A stretch of 16,007 nt of DNA from an uncultured Ignavibacteria bacterium (GTDB lineage: Bacteria; Bacteroidota; Ignavibacteria; Ignavibacteriales; Melioribacteraceae). A program made the position numbers and the translations under genes. The notes under the pieces are model-generated. The model was not told where the DNA came from. It ran no database searches and was given only the letters and a program-made list of their open reading frames with translations. Within the stretch, counting starts at the first letter, position 1, and each line of letters starts with the position of its first letter. Shown here piece after piece: positions 8,301-15,537 of the stretch. Where the stretch lies: positions 1 to 16,007 of the forward strand of contig CALGLM010000267.1 in the NCBI GenBank assembly GCA_937930275.1, read 5' to 3'.

Positions 8301-10989
8301 TGAACCGGATGAATTACTTTTAGATTTAAGCTGTGCCATTTATGCAGAGCAGTACATAAACCTACATAAAGAAAAAAATTATAAAACGTTTTTATCGTTT
8401 TGGGGTGATTGGGACGGCAGCAACCGCCCGTCTGGTCAAGGACATAGCTTAGTTGCAGCAGTTGTAATAAAAAACGTTACAAACTTGGCTTCGTTTATAA
8501 AACTTTTAGTAAAAGTTGATTCCGAAATTAAAATAGAAGAAACGCTATTTAACGAAATTGAAAATTTAAAAGAAACAAATAAAAAGTTTTCCGATTTATT
8601 AAAGCAGATAACTGTTTTAACACATAAACTTGAAAAGCGATTTAAAGGAGTTTTACCATTTAAACTAAAGCCAAGTATATATCGCAAACTTGGTATGAAA
8701 CTGCATATTGCCGATGACCCGATTATAAAGCTTTGGAAACACAATGATAGACTTGAAACCAAAATGCTTAATTTGCGTAAACAGAGAAAACAGCTACTTG
8801 AATATTATTTTTCCTTAAATAAAAAATTAAGAAAAACCCTTTACGATTTAATTCCGAGTATTGCTAAAAACCTTAACAACGATCTTGTTTTACGTGAAGC
8901 CGTTTTGTACAAAGACTTATTAAAACGCTTTGTAATTACCCCTCGTATTCATCAAAAAATGATTACTGCACAAGATCAATTTGCAGTTGATACAACTGTA
9001 TATAACATTTACGAAATAAATCAGATTGCCGCTGCATACGGCAATCCTGGAATGGTTTTAGGTCTTCAAATTAGCATGTCCAACAAAGCAGAAGGAGTAA
9101 TTGCACTTGATAGAAAGCTTGTTGCCGAAAAAGAAAGTAGGAGAAGAAATGATTCCGGCAGCACGCTACCCAATATATTGTTAATTCCGTTATTTGAAGA
9201 TATCGATTCGGTTAAGGGAATTGCAGACTATTTAAATAAAGTATGGAATTATGCATTCCAAAGCAGAAGAATAGATTATAATACATCGCAACGATTTAAC
9301 GAGATTATAGGAGAAGTATTTGTTGCCGGAAGCGATTTAAGTCAACAAATAGGACAAACTGCCGGAATGAACGCTTACAAGCAAGCTAAATTTAATTTAA
9401 CAATTTGGCTTGCCGAAAAAGGATTAATCGGAAAAATAAGGATGAAGATGGGCTGCGGTGAACCAATGCAGCGCCAAGGGGGTTTTTATACGGAAATTGC
9501 CGGTACAAAAGCATTTTTAAAATCTAACGAGTCCGATGTAAGGTTTTCTAATTACTTAAAAGAATCGACAAAAAAGAGTACCGAGTATGCAGTAACGCCT
9601 TTACTCGGCGTTTTTGCCGGAGGTGATTTACGTACTTATCAAAGTACTATTTCAGAAAAATTAAGAAATATTCCTATTTACGATTATGCACAATTAATTT
9701 ATCATGTAAAACTTTCGCAATATTTTTATGAAAACGAATTAATAAGAGCCGGCGAACCGTTAAAAGAAACCAGATTACAATTTAAAACACGCGGCATTAA
9801 AGAATTAGAAAGATTAACCATTGGGAGAAAAGACGAATTATTTGATAAATTTGCCGAAATTTTTACTCAAAATTTCAAACATATTTTGTACGGAAACGAA
9901 GAGGATGTTGTTGGAATACACATAATATCTTACTTTATAGCCAGAACATCCCCTGTATTGCGTGATAGACCGACCGTTAGACCGGGGAAATCTTCCGGTT
10001 CCGAAATGGGACAAAAAATTCTTGAAAAAATTGCCGAAACTATACCTTTTTCAAAGTATGGCAGTTTTTTGCGAGCTATTGCTCATAATTTATCTCAAAC
10101 CACAATACTCGGAATAAATCAGTTAACTACAGGATTATTTAGAGCATTTGATGATTTTGCACGATTAAGTTTACCTGATGGGGATACTTTAACAATTATT
10201 GAAGATAGAATTTTACCCAAATTGCCTGTTTACGAAATTTTGCATTCCTTAAGAATTTATCAAGACACAAACTTATACTACTACGGAAAATTAGAAAAAG
10301 CTTTTAAAGCGGGAAATTCGGCATTAATTGCTTTACACGAAGATTTTGACGCATCAAAAAAATACATTGATATATTTAAGAAAGAACTACTTAGAAGACA
10401 CGGTTTAGATGTAACTGATTTTTTTGAAGGAGGAAAGTTTATTTATGATTTACTTCCGACCTTACGCCCGGATTTAGCAGTACTTTTACAGCCGAATCTT
10501 TTTAATGCCGAAATTTCCGAATTAACTAAACATATTGCCGGTGATATTGACAAAGAATGGATTATTGAAGTAGAAAAATTGTTAAATATTAGAAAATCGG
10601 TTGATAAATGGCGTAATAAAATTTGGACATTGCTCGAAAGACCTGTCTTTACACGCGTAAATAGTTTTGTTGAATTAGCAAGTGCATTATATCCGCTTAC
10701 TCTTCAAACGGCAGCTAACGATTTACCGTTTATGCCCAAGAGCAATAAATTGCCTATTTACGATAAAAACGGCAGCGACGAAAACATGAATAAATTTCTA
10801 TCGGCAGCATTTAATTTGCTCTCTGCTATCTCCGAAGATAAAGTTGACGTACCTATAAACATTATAAAAGCTTTGCAAGAAGCAAAAAATATTATAAAAA
10901 TTGAACAACAAGCTTTAAGCGAAAAAGAACAAAGACTTCTTCGATTTTACTTATTACAAATTGCGCGCATTACGGGAGAAAACGGTTAA
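5395..10989 (+). CDS. Giant fusion: degenerate aminotransferase-like domain, PLP aminotransferase, PEP carboxylase-like domain
   Basis: A 1864-residue cytoplasmic protein with no signal peptide or membrane helix. Residues about 40-345 resemble the large domain of a fold-type-I aminotransferase (FHIGNP, LSYDLGEITG, IIISTGGINEALRLLF), but the NPxNxTG loop is missing. Residues about 400-785 are an apparently intact class I/II aminotransferase: VSGSSRTALG (458-467), NNPHNATG (533-540), DDLSY with D565 and Y568, the PLP lysine K612 in HSLSK, and carboxylate-binding R756 in FRLTLGG. Residues about 800-1864 are homologous to PEP carboxylase: HPTQ with H916, SFWGDWDGSNRP (1001-1012), LQISMS (1224-1229), PLFED with E1268, GSD with D1314, MQRQGG with R1360, and LRAI (1559-1562). 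The last residues, QIARITGENG, resemble the conserved PEPC end. PEPC makes oxaloacetate and an aspartate aminotransferase would make aspartate from it. Several canonical PEPC residues differ, so activity is unproven. No strong RBS precedes the ATG, 9 bp after the SPFH stop, which suggests coupling. Confidence 0.85.
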   Translation: MKPVSDPLELFKLKAIKAAKVSEVSEATASSNVPKEERVNFHIGNPVQDTSLSSAYLRLALNINIEEDEISEENIESVLDKAGLEREHKEEVEFLLGLIKVAAPYMPRGGFNKNSPGFLVNYFVNWLAKYQREPLSYDLGEITGKREIIISTGGINEALRLLFSAFNNYLVTLPAKVLVFGKSLPKHLTNYNNLDFTFINSDEDLLIKAIEDSVTKNILPHFLILSLNTSEKTRRYLRNLSLIYPLFFVETNNAPNHLSLAREAKMENRVLRLITAEVFNPKLYGSPIVFIAGNSDFINVIENIQFKLKGTPSSTEVEFLSYILQKNTLQNTTNNSAKINVTPQFEISVLPVFKNNGLQYLAEHYSNKIKNIVKNKEELLNKYPLKFNNLINLTQNKLKLSNNLFGYDLFAEVKTIELLENFINNFDDKYFTETLKNSFLFAFIKHHPEYKINNCIVVSGSSRTALGLLGFNCGIDNIVFPDLSWTYEHCFPKSYVVPLDESFEPDIEKLTDTVIGLIKQNHNNKSKYAVAINNPHNATGMQFNSGKLKQLLKTLLQNNIFVIDDLSYQNVAPEQEYKQIKTLRLLADELYNEGYITEENADKLITVHSLSKTDSYAGARLTVAEIRDKKLFSQFNEINNYITPNYGAIFLAYLFYRNKVEAINSYWGLRNKIFYYRMKALHDAVAWLPEDRNKYAIHIKAPKGSMYPQMIIERLPAGISLDWLASGLARQGIGLVPLSTFARTEKGFDSGRKTFRLTLGGTDNAEILHNKTRRVLIDLNRMIAEEESGYVKKTFTPVNFEFDSSLMLSQFRLLWNKYKEQIINESIKQFSVEAKILNLNSVDLFTSFKESYLQERINVFEQRLFDRVKLLAALIVKNRTNNYSELIKTLQYEFYKDNINDRINRFRLRLFDRTVHPTQIYGIAAELVFEKIIEFLLRNKLPEKKDINKVSLELIREFLGTNVAIKSKDEPDELLLDLSCAIYAEQYINLHKEKNYKTFLSFWGDWDGSNRPSGQGHSLVAAVVIKNVTNLASFIKLLVKVDSEIKIEETLFNEIENLKETNKKFSDLLKQITVLTHKLEKRFKGVLPFKLKPSIYRKLGMKLHIADDPIIKLWKHNDRLETKMLNLRKQRKQLLEYYFSLNKKLRKTLYDLIPSIAKNLNNDLVLREAVLYKDLLKRFVITPRIHQKMITAQDQFAVDTTVYNIYEINQIAAAYGNPGMVLGLQISMSNKAEGVIALDRKLVAEKESRRRNDSGSTLPNILLIPLFEDIDSVKGIADYLNKVWNYAFQSRRIDYNTSQRFNEIIGEVFVAGSDLSQQIGQTAGMNAYKQAKFNLTIWLAEKGLIGKIRMKMGCGEPMQRQGGFYTEIAGTKAFLKSNESDVRFSNYLKESTKKSTEYAVTPLLGVFAGGDLRTYQSTISEKLRNIPIYDYAQLIYHVKLSQYFYENELIRAGEPLKETRLQFKTRGIKELERLTIGRKDELFDKFAEIFTQNFKHILYGNEEDVVGIHIISYFIARTSPVLRDRPTVRPGKSSGSEMGQKILEKIAETIPFSKYGSFLRAIAHNLSQTTILGINQLTTGLFRAFDDFARLSLPDGDTLTIIEDRILPKLPVYEILHSLRIYQDTNLYYYGKLEKAFKAGNSALIALHEDFDASKKYIDIFKKELLRRHGLDVTDFFEGGKFIYDLLPTLRPDLAVLLQPNLFNAEISELTKHIAGDIDKEWIIEVEKLLNIRKSVDKWRNKIWTLLERPVFTRVNSFVELASALYPLTLQTAANDLPFMPKSNKLPIYDKNGSDENMNKFLSAAFNLLSAISEDKVDVPINIIKALQEAKNIIKIEQQALSEKEQRLLRFYLLQIARITGENG

Positions 10990-11027
10990 AATTAAATATC
11001 CGTAAACATGGCATGTTAATCAAGGCA

Positions 11028-11051
11028 AATAATAAAGTATTTTTTATTATT
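11028..11051. terminator. AT-only 9-bp inverted repeat between converging genes, possible weak bidirectional terminator
   Basis: AATAATAAA (11028-11036) is perfectly complementary to TTTATTATT (11043-11051) across a 6-base loop. It lies about 40 bp after the stop of the fusion gene and about 100 bp after the converging DUF4097 gene. Its T-rich right arm and A-rich left arm would give U-runs in both directions. The stem has no G-C pair, so it would be weak. Confidence 0.35.
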
Positions 11052-11053
11052 AA

Positions 11054-11081
11054 GGGGTATAAACGGCTTAGTTAATACCCC
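11054..11081. repeat. GGGGTAT / ATACCCC stem-loop
   Basis: A perfect 7-bp stem (11054-11060 with 11075-11081) with four consecutive G-C pairs and a 14-base loop, directly after the AT-only repeat. No T-run follows on either strand, so it is not a canonical intrinsic terminator. It could protect the 3' end of either converging transcript or act together with the neighbouring repeat. Apart from these repeats the junction at 10990-11153 shows no gene. Confidence 0.4.
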
Positions 11082-11153
11082 AAGGTAGGATTAGAACTTC
11101 TATTAAAAAAATAACCGGGAAGAATTTAATTTTTAATATTATTTAAAGTTATG

Positions 11154-12302
11154 TTATTTCCAATTTCTGTTTTTCTTAATACTTACGCTTCCGTTATTTG
11201 TTTCTATATATATTTTATTTTTACCACCGTTTATATTATAGCTACAAAAGTACGAGCCGCCCATTTTTCCTTTAGTCTCTGACGAGCTTGAATAGTCTGA
11301 TTCAATCGGTTTTTCCTCGCTATCTTCGTAAAAACCGCCGGTTACTTTAACTTCAACAAGTGCGCTTTGGTTATTTGGCATATAAAAATGAACATCTCCC
11401 GAGCTGGTTTTAGCGCTCGATTCGTCTCCGCCTGTAGGAATTAAACCCAAGAAGATATCTCCCGCATATGTTTTTGCTCTAACCGAACCCGTAATATTTT
11501 TTAATTTTATAGTTCCGCCGCCGGTTTCAACAATAAAATTCCCTTTTCCTTCTTCAACATTAATATCACCGCCGTAAGTTTTAATTTTGTACTTACCTTC
11601 TATTTTTTTTACAATAATATCACCGCCGTTAGAAACAATGTTTCCTTCTTTTTTTGCTTCTTCAACATAAATTGTTCCGCCGTAAGTGCTTATCTTGCTT
11701 TCTCCTTCTGCTTTACCTAATTTTATATCTCCGCCGGCAGTTTCAATTTTTATCAACTTATCCGATATTATACTATTAATTCTAATATCACCGCCAAAAG
11801 TATTAACCTCAATTTTTCCTTTTAAGCTCCCCATACGTATATCACCGCCGCTTGTTTTTACCAAAATATCGCCAGATACATTATCCGTGGATATATCACC
11901 CGCACCAATGCTAATACGTAAATCTGCTTCTAATGTTCCGCGCAAATCAATATCACTGTTACTGCTATTTATTTTTAGATTCATTTTTTTAGGAATTTTT
12001 ATTTCCAAATCCGCAGAACCCCAAATAAACGAGTTTCTTTTATTTACAACTGTATAAGTATTTCCTTCCTGTTTTAATGTAATAGGCATTTCATCATCTT
12101 CATCAGTCAAACTGCTTAAAACAAGTTCATTGTTATCCCAAGTTTTAATATCAATATCTCCCTGCATAATGCTAATTTCCAAAGTACTACCGCTTGATAC
12201 TTTGTAATTTAATACTCCGCCGCCTTCCGTCTGTTCTCCTTTTATAACAATTCCGATCAAAAAAATTGCTATAATTAAAATTATTTTTAATTTATTATTC
12301 AT
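11154..12302 (-). CDS. Exported DUF4097-family beta-solenoid protein
   Basis: A 382-residue protein with an N-terminal signal sequence (KLKIILIIAIFLIGIVI, residues 4-20). A beta-rich region follows, then a run of ten short turns of the form xGGDI: starting at residues 133, 151, 169, 189, 207, 225, 243, 261, 279 and 300. Most are spaced by exactly 18 residues, one rung of a right-handed beta-helix. This is the pattern of DUF4097/putative-adhesin proteins, which often lie beside ECF sigma/anti-sigma genes; their molecular role is not established. The position of the signal sequence implies a periplasmic or outer-surface location. GAGGAG at 12311-12316 supports the start. The gene begins 2 bp after the stop of the anti-sigma gene, so translation is probably coupled and the protein is likely produced together with the sigma system. 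Confidence 0.85.
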   Translation of the reverse strand: MNNKLKIILIIAIFLIGIVIKGEQTEGGGVLNYKVSSGSTLEISIMQGDIDIKTWDNNELVLSSLTDEDDEMPITLKQEGNTYTVVNKRNSFIWGSADLEIKIPKKMNLKINSSNSDIDLRGTLEADLRISIGAGDISTDNVSGDILVKTSGGDIRMGSLKGKIEVNTFGGDIRINSIISDKLIKIETAGGDIKLGKAEGESKISTYGGTIYVEEAKKEGNIVSNGGDIIVKKIEGKYKIKTYGGDINVEEGKGNFIVETGGGTIKLKNITGSVRAKTYAGDIFLGLIPTGGDESSAKTSSGDVHFYMPNNQSALVEVKVTGGFYEDSEEKPIESDYSSSSETKGKMGGSYFCSYNINGGKNKIYIETNNGSVSIKKNRNWK

Positions 12303-12304
12303 TT

Positions 12305-13264
12305 TTATATCTCCTCATTTATAAACTTAGCAGCCCTAATTTGTACTAATTTATTATCGTCTTTTTCTGCGCGTTCGCTTATTATACTTTTAGTTTTTTC
12401 ATCTATTTTATAACCTTCGGATTTTATTTCCGTTAGTCTGTTTATTGCTTCAATTCTTATGGCGGCATTATTATCCGTAGTTAAAATAAATAAATATGCT
12501 TCAATAATGTTATCATCGGGTTTAAATTTACTTAGAGTTATTAAAGCCTGCCTTCTTACACCTGCATTTTTATCCCCTTTTGCCGCAGTAATAAGAGCGT
12601 TTTTAATTTTTTCGTCTTTTATATATTCTTTATCTTGTTGGTTATTTATCACATTTATTCCCGTAATTTTTAAGCCTGAATTATTACTGTTTGTTACAGC
12701 CATTGCAATAAGTCTTTTTGTTCTTTCGTCACTAAAATTACCTTTGTAGTAAATTTGTTTGCTAATTGTATAACCAAGCTCTACATCTCCCGTTTCCGGA
12801 TTACTACTTAAGAATGTAACGTTATCAATCACAGGTATATCTTTTTTATTACTCACATTAAAAATTTCGTTAACTTGGTCGGTTGCACCGTTATTAAAAT
12901 AACTCGTACTGCCATACCCTATAAAAATACCAAATGCCAATGTTGCGGCAAAGCCTAATATCGGGGCAAGCTTTTTGGAACTAATAAACCTAAAAAAGTT
13001 TCTAAATAAAACAATAAATGATTTTTTGTCTTCAATATCGTCCAAAGCATCCAGCAAGTTTAGTCTTGCCTTCTGCAATTCGTACTCGTCTATTTCTTCC
13101 GGCTTACTATTTAATACCGCTTCATGTACAAAAGAAAGTTGTTTTAACTCATTTCTACATTCTTCACAAGTTTCTAAGTGATTTTTAACTAAGTTAACCT
13201 CTTCTTCGTTTAACTCATTTAGCATATAAAGTAATATCAAATCTTTTATATTTTCGTGGTTCAT
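12305..13264 (-). CDS. Zinc-binding anti-sigma factor with transmembrane helix and C-terminal HEAT-like repeats
   Basis: A 319-residue one-pass membrane protein. The N terminus contains H3, then H29, C33 and C36 in HLETCEEC, exactly the Hx25HxxxCxxC pattern of the zinc-binding anti-sigma (ZAS, zf-HC2) domain that holds ECF sigma factors. A linker with FFRFISSKK leads to one membrane helix (about 98-118). The outer part has a beta-like region (about 140-175) and then three helical repeats resembling HEAT repeats: DKNAGVRRQALITLSKF (231-247), DNNAAIRIEAINRLTEI (264-280) and DDNKLVQIRAAKFI (302-315). By family knowledge it sequesters the sigma factor encoded just upstream and releases it on an envelope signal; the repeats may bind the signal or a partner (inference). 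The gene lies 22 bp downstream of the sigma gene, with AGGTG at 13269-13273 before the ATG. Confidence 0.88.
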   Translation of the reverse strand: MNHENIKDLILLYMLNELNEEEVNLVKNHLETCEECRNELKQLSFVHEAVLNSKPEEIDEYELQKARLNLLDALDDIEDKKSFIVLFRNFFRFISSKKLAPILGFAATLAFGIFIGYGSTSYFNNGATDQVNEIFNVSNKKDIPVIDNVTFLSSNPETGDVELGYTISKQIYYKGNFSDERTKRLIAMAVTNSNNSGLKITGINVINNQQDKEYIKDEKIKNALITAAKGDKNAGVRRQALITLSKFKPDDNIIEAYLFILTTDNNAAIRIEAINRLTEIKSEGYKIDEKTKSIISERAEKDDNKLVQIRAAKFINEEI

Positions 13265-13286
13265 ATAACACCTTTAGTTTTAAAAA

Positions 13287-13859
13287 TTATCTACCCATTA
13301 ACGGCGATAACATTTTTTGTAATTTATGGGTTGCATTAAAAAGATAACGTTTTATTGTACCTTCGTTGCAACTCATAATTTCGGCTATCTCTTTTATTTT
13401 ATATTCATTAAAATATTTCATAGTAAATGCCATTTTTTGTTGAGCAGGCAAAGTATTAAGGGCATCTTCAATTAATTTATTTGTCTCATTTTTAAGTAGT
13501 AATTCGTCGGTTTTATTTTCAGACGGCATATAATCGGAATATTTTTCGTCTCCGTTGTTTATTTCCGTATCAATTGAGTCGTGCATTTCTTTTTTATTCC
13601 TGTTTTTATATGTTATACAAATATTTGTTGTTATTCTATATAACCATGTCGAAAACTCGCTGTCAAATCTAAAATTTTTTAGTCCTTTAAATACTCTCAA
13701 AAAAACTTCTTGATATATATCTTTTGCATCATCAGGATTATTCCTAAACGAATATGCAATATTAAGAACGTGTTTATCGTACTTAAAAATTATTTGTTCA
13801 AAGGCTCTTCTGTTTCCTTGTTGAGCCAAACGTATTAATTCAATTTCGCTTTCAATCAT
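13287..13859 (-). CDS. ECF-type RNA polymerase sigma factor
   Basis: A 190-residue sigma-70-family protein of the extracytoplasmic-function group, which has only regions 2 and 4. Region 2 (about 23-92) includes YDKHVLNIAYSF, NPDDAKDIYQEVFLRVFKG (core binding and -10 recognition) and FSTWLYRITTNICI. A variable linker spans about 93-126. Region 4 (about 127-181) contains LNTLPAQQKMAFTMKYFNEY and the helix-turn-helix IKEIAEIMSCNEGTIKRYL, which reads the -35 element. It heads a three-gene operon with its anti-sigma factor and a DUF4097 protein. An ECF-like promoter upstream suggests that it activates its own operon. The start at 13859 fits the first conserved helix; no Shine-Dalgarno sequence is seen, which suits the very short predicted leader. 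Confidence 0.95.
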   Translation of the reverse strand: MIESEIELIRLAQQGNRRAFEQIIFKYDKHVLNIAYSFRNNPDDAKDIYQEVFLRVFKGLKNFRFDSEFSTWLYRITTNICITYKNRNKKEMHDSIDTEINNGDEKYSDYMPSENKTDELLLKNETNKLIEDALNTLPAQQKMAFTMKYFNEYKIKEIAEIMSCNEGTIKRYLFNATHKLQKMLSPLMGR

Positions 13860-13882
13860 AAAGTTTTGTTTTTATCTATTAA

Positions 13883-13910
13883 TTTAGACTTTATCAACTT
13901 AAAAAGGTTG
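13883..13910 (-). promoter_or_regulatory. Putative autoregulated ECF promoter (CAACC-N16-GTCTAA)
   Basis: On the minus strand CAACC (13910-13906) is separated by 16 bp from GTCTAA (13889-13884). ECF promoters typically combine an AAC-containing -35 element with a -10 resembling GTC or TCTAA at this spacing. The site lies 24 bp upstream of the sigma factor start codon, as expected for self-activation. This is a motif judgement and has no expression evidence. Confidence 0.5.
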
Positions 13911-13971
13911 TATAACATAAAAAAACAATAATTTTAGGCTTTTATCGCTTAAATATAAGCAAGTTTATTAT

Positions 13972-13979
13972 TATTTTTG
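13972..13979 (+). promoter_or_regulatory. Putative -7 element (TATTTTTG) for glgA
   Basis: An exact TAnnTTTG match on the plus strand, about 50 bp before the glgA start. No convincing -33 TTTG is found. AAAGAGG at 14018-14024, four bases before the ATG, is a good ribosome binding site. With the ECF promoter on the other strand this makes 13860-14028 a divergent regulatory region with no gene of its own. Confidence 0.4.
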
Positions 13980-14028
13980 TAGTATGGAAAATGTTTTTTT
14001 ACTTTGGGTTTTTACTTAAAGAGGTTTT

Positions 14029-15513
14029 ATGAATATAGCATATGTAGCAAGTGAAGTTGTTCCTTTTGCCAAAACCGGCGGATTGGCTGATGTTGCAGGT
14101 GCTTTACCCGTTGCTTTAAGCAAGCTAAATTGTAACGTAAAAGTATTTATGCCAAAGTATTATTCAGTTGACGAAAATAAATTTGATTTGCAATTCCTTG
14201 CCGAATATAAAGAAACCCCAATTAGAGCCGCCGGGTTTACTCATGCAGTAAATTTTTACAAAGGTATTATACCAAATAGTTCGGTTGAAATATACTTTAT
14301 AGATTATCCTAATTTTTTTCATCGGCACTTGCTTTATACTAACGATTATGACGAAGATGTTCGTTTTATTCTTTTTTCTAAAGCTGTAATTGAACTTATT
14401 CAAAGATTAAAGTGGAAACCTAACATAATAAATTGTAATGACTGGCAAACCGGATTAATACCCCTTTTAATTAAAGATAATTATTCTTGGGATTCGCTTT
14501 TTCATAGCACAAAATTCGTTTTTACTATTCATAATATAGGTTATCAAGGCAAATTTTCGGAAGGGGCATTATTTAATGCCGAAATAAACAGAAAACTATT
14601 CTATCCGGGTGGACCGGTTGAATTTCATAAAAGCGTTAATTTTTTGAAAACAGGAATATATTTTAGCGAAATAATTAATACTGTTAGCGAAACTTACGCA
14701 AAAGAATTACTTACTGCCGAATACGGACACGGAATGGAGGGAATATTAAACAAAAGGAAGGACGATTTATACGGAATTGTAAACGGTGTTGACTATAGCG
14801 TCTGGAATCCCGAAATAGATAAGTTCATTCCTTATAATTATTCTATCGATTCCCTTCATGTAAAACAAAAAAACAAAGAAGAATTATTAAAATATTTTCA
14901 ATTACCGTTTAATCCCGATATTCCGGTTATCGGCATTATATCGCGCTTAGCAATACAAAAGGGGTTTGATATTATTTCGGAAGCCATGAGCGAATTAATA
15001 AAATTAAACGTTCAATGGATTATATTGGGAAGCGGTGAACCCAAATATGAGGATATGTTTAGAAGTTTAAGTTACAACTACCCTCATAAATTCGGTGTCT
15101 ATTTTGGATATAACAACGAATTAAGCCATTTAATAGAAGCCGGTTCGGATATGTTTTTAATGCCTTCAAGTTATGAACCTTGCGGTTTAAATCAAATCTA
15201 CTCGTTAAAATACGGCACTGTACCTATAGTAAGAAAAACCGGAGGTCTTGCCGATACGGTACACGATTGGCACGAATATGATTTTTTAGGGGACGAATCA
15301 GGAAACGGGTTTTCTTTTAACGATTATACCGGATATGCACTATACACATCCGTCAATCGTGCATTAGAAATTTACCGAAATAAACAACTTTGGCGTAAAA
15401 TCCAAATTAACGGGATGTCTGCGGAATACAGTTGGGATACAGCAGCATTAAAATATAAAAACTTATATAACCTTGCAGTAAATAAAATAGATTTTAATAA
15501 GGTCTTACTTTAA
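14029..15513 (+). CDS. glgA: Glycogen synthase (ADP-glucose type, GT5)
   Basis: A 494-residue enzyme of usual length for bacterial GlgA. It transfers glucose from ADP-glucose to the non-reducing end of an alpha-1,4-glucan in the cytoplasm. The N-terminal GT-B half starts with IAYVASEVVPFAKTGGLADV, including the ADP-glucose-binding K15-T-G-G-L motif, and has NDWQTG with D138 and TIHNIGYQG with H168. The C-terminal half has VNGVD (251-255), SRLAIQKG with R306 and K311 that contact the nucleotide sugar, the GT5 signature SSYEPCGLNQIYSLKYGT with E383, and KTGGLADTV (403-411). All expected catalytic positions are present. It is transcribed away from the sigma operon and no other glycogen gene is seen nearby, so it seems to be a stand-alone unit. 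The start is fixed by AAAGAGG and the conserved N terminus. Confidence 0.97.
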   Translation: MNIAYVASEVVPFAKTGGLADVAGALPVALSKLNCNVKVFMPKYYSVDENKFDLQFLAEYKETPIRAAGFTHAVNFYKGIIPNSSVEIYFIDYPNFFHRHLLYTNDYDEDVRFILFSKAVIELIQRLKWKPNIINCNDWQTGLIPLLIKDNYSWDSLFHSTKFVFTIHNIGYQGKFSEGALFNAEINRKLFYPGGPVEFHKSVNFLKTGIYFSEIINTVSETYAKELLTAEYGHGMEGILNKRKDDLYGIVNGVDYSVWNPEIDKFIPYNYSIDSLHVKQKNKEELLKYFQLPFNPDIPVIGIISRLAIQKGFDIISEAMSELIKLNVQWIILGSGEPKYEDMFRSLSYNYPHKFGVYFGYNNELSHLIEAGSDMFLMPSSYEPCGLNQIYSLKYGTVPIVRKTGGLADTVHDWHEYDFLGDESGNGFSFNDYTGYALYTSVNRALEIYRNKQLWRKIQINGMSAEYSWDTAALKYKNLYNLAVNKIDFNKVLL

Positions 15514-15537
15514 CAAGATTATAAATTCTTCCAAGCT

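Noticed and set aside
5395..10989. The giant gene as an assembly or frameshift join of two separate genes
   Set aside because: One frame is open for 1864 codons with no internal stop, and no internal start with a ribosome binding site stands out at the aminotransferase/PEPC boundary near 7760-7860. It cannot be fully excluded without reads.
11390..11950. Evenly spaced ccgccg-containing DNA repeats that could suggest a CRISPR or satellite array
   Set aside because: The repeats are in frame, degenerate, and correspond to the 18-residue xGGDI rungs of the DUF4097 protein; there are no conserved repeats with unique spacers.
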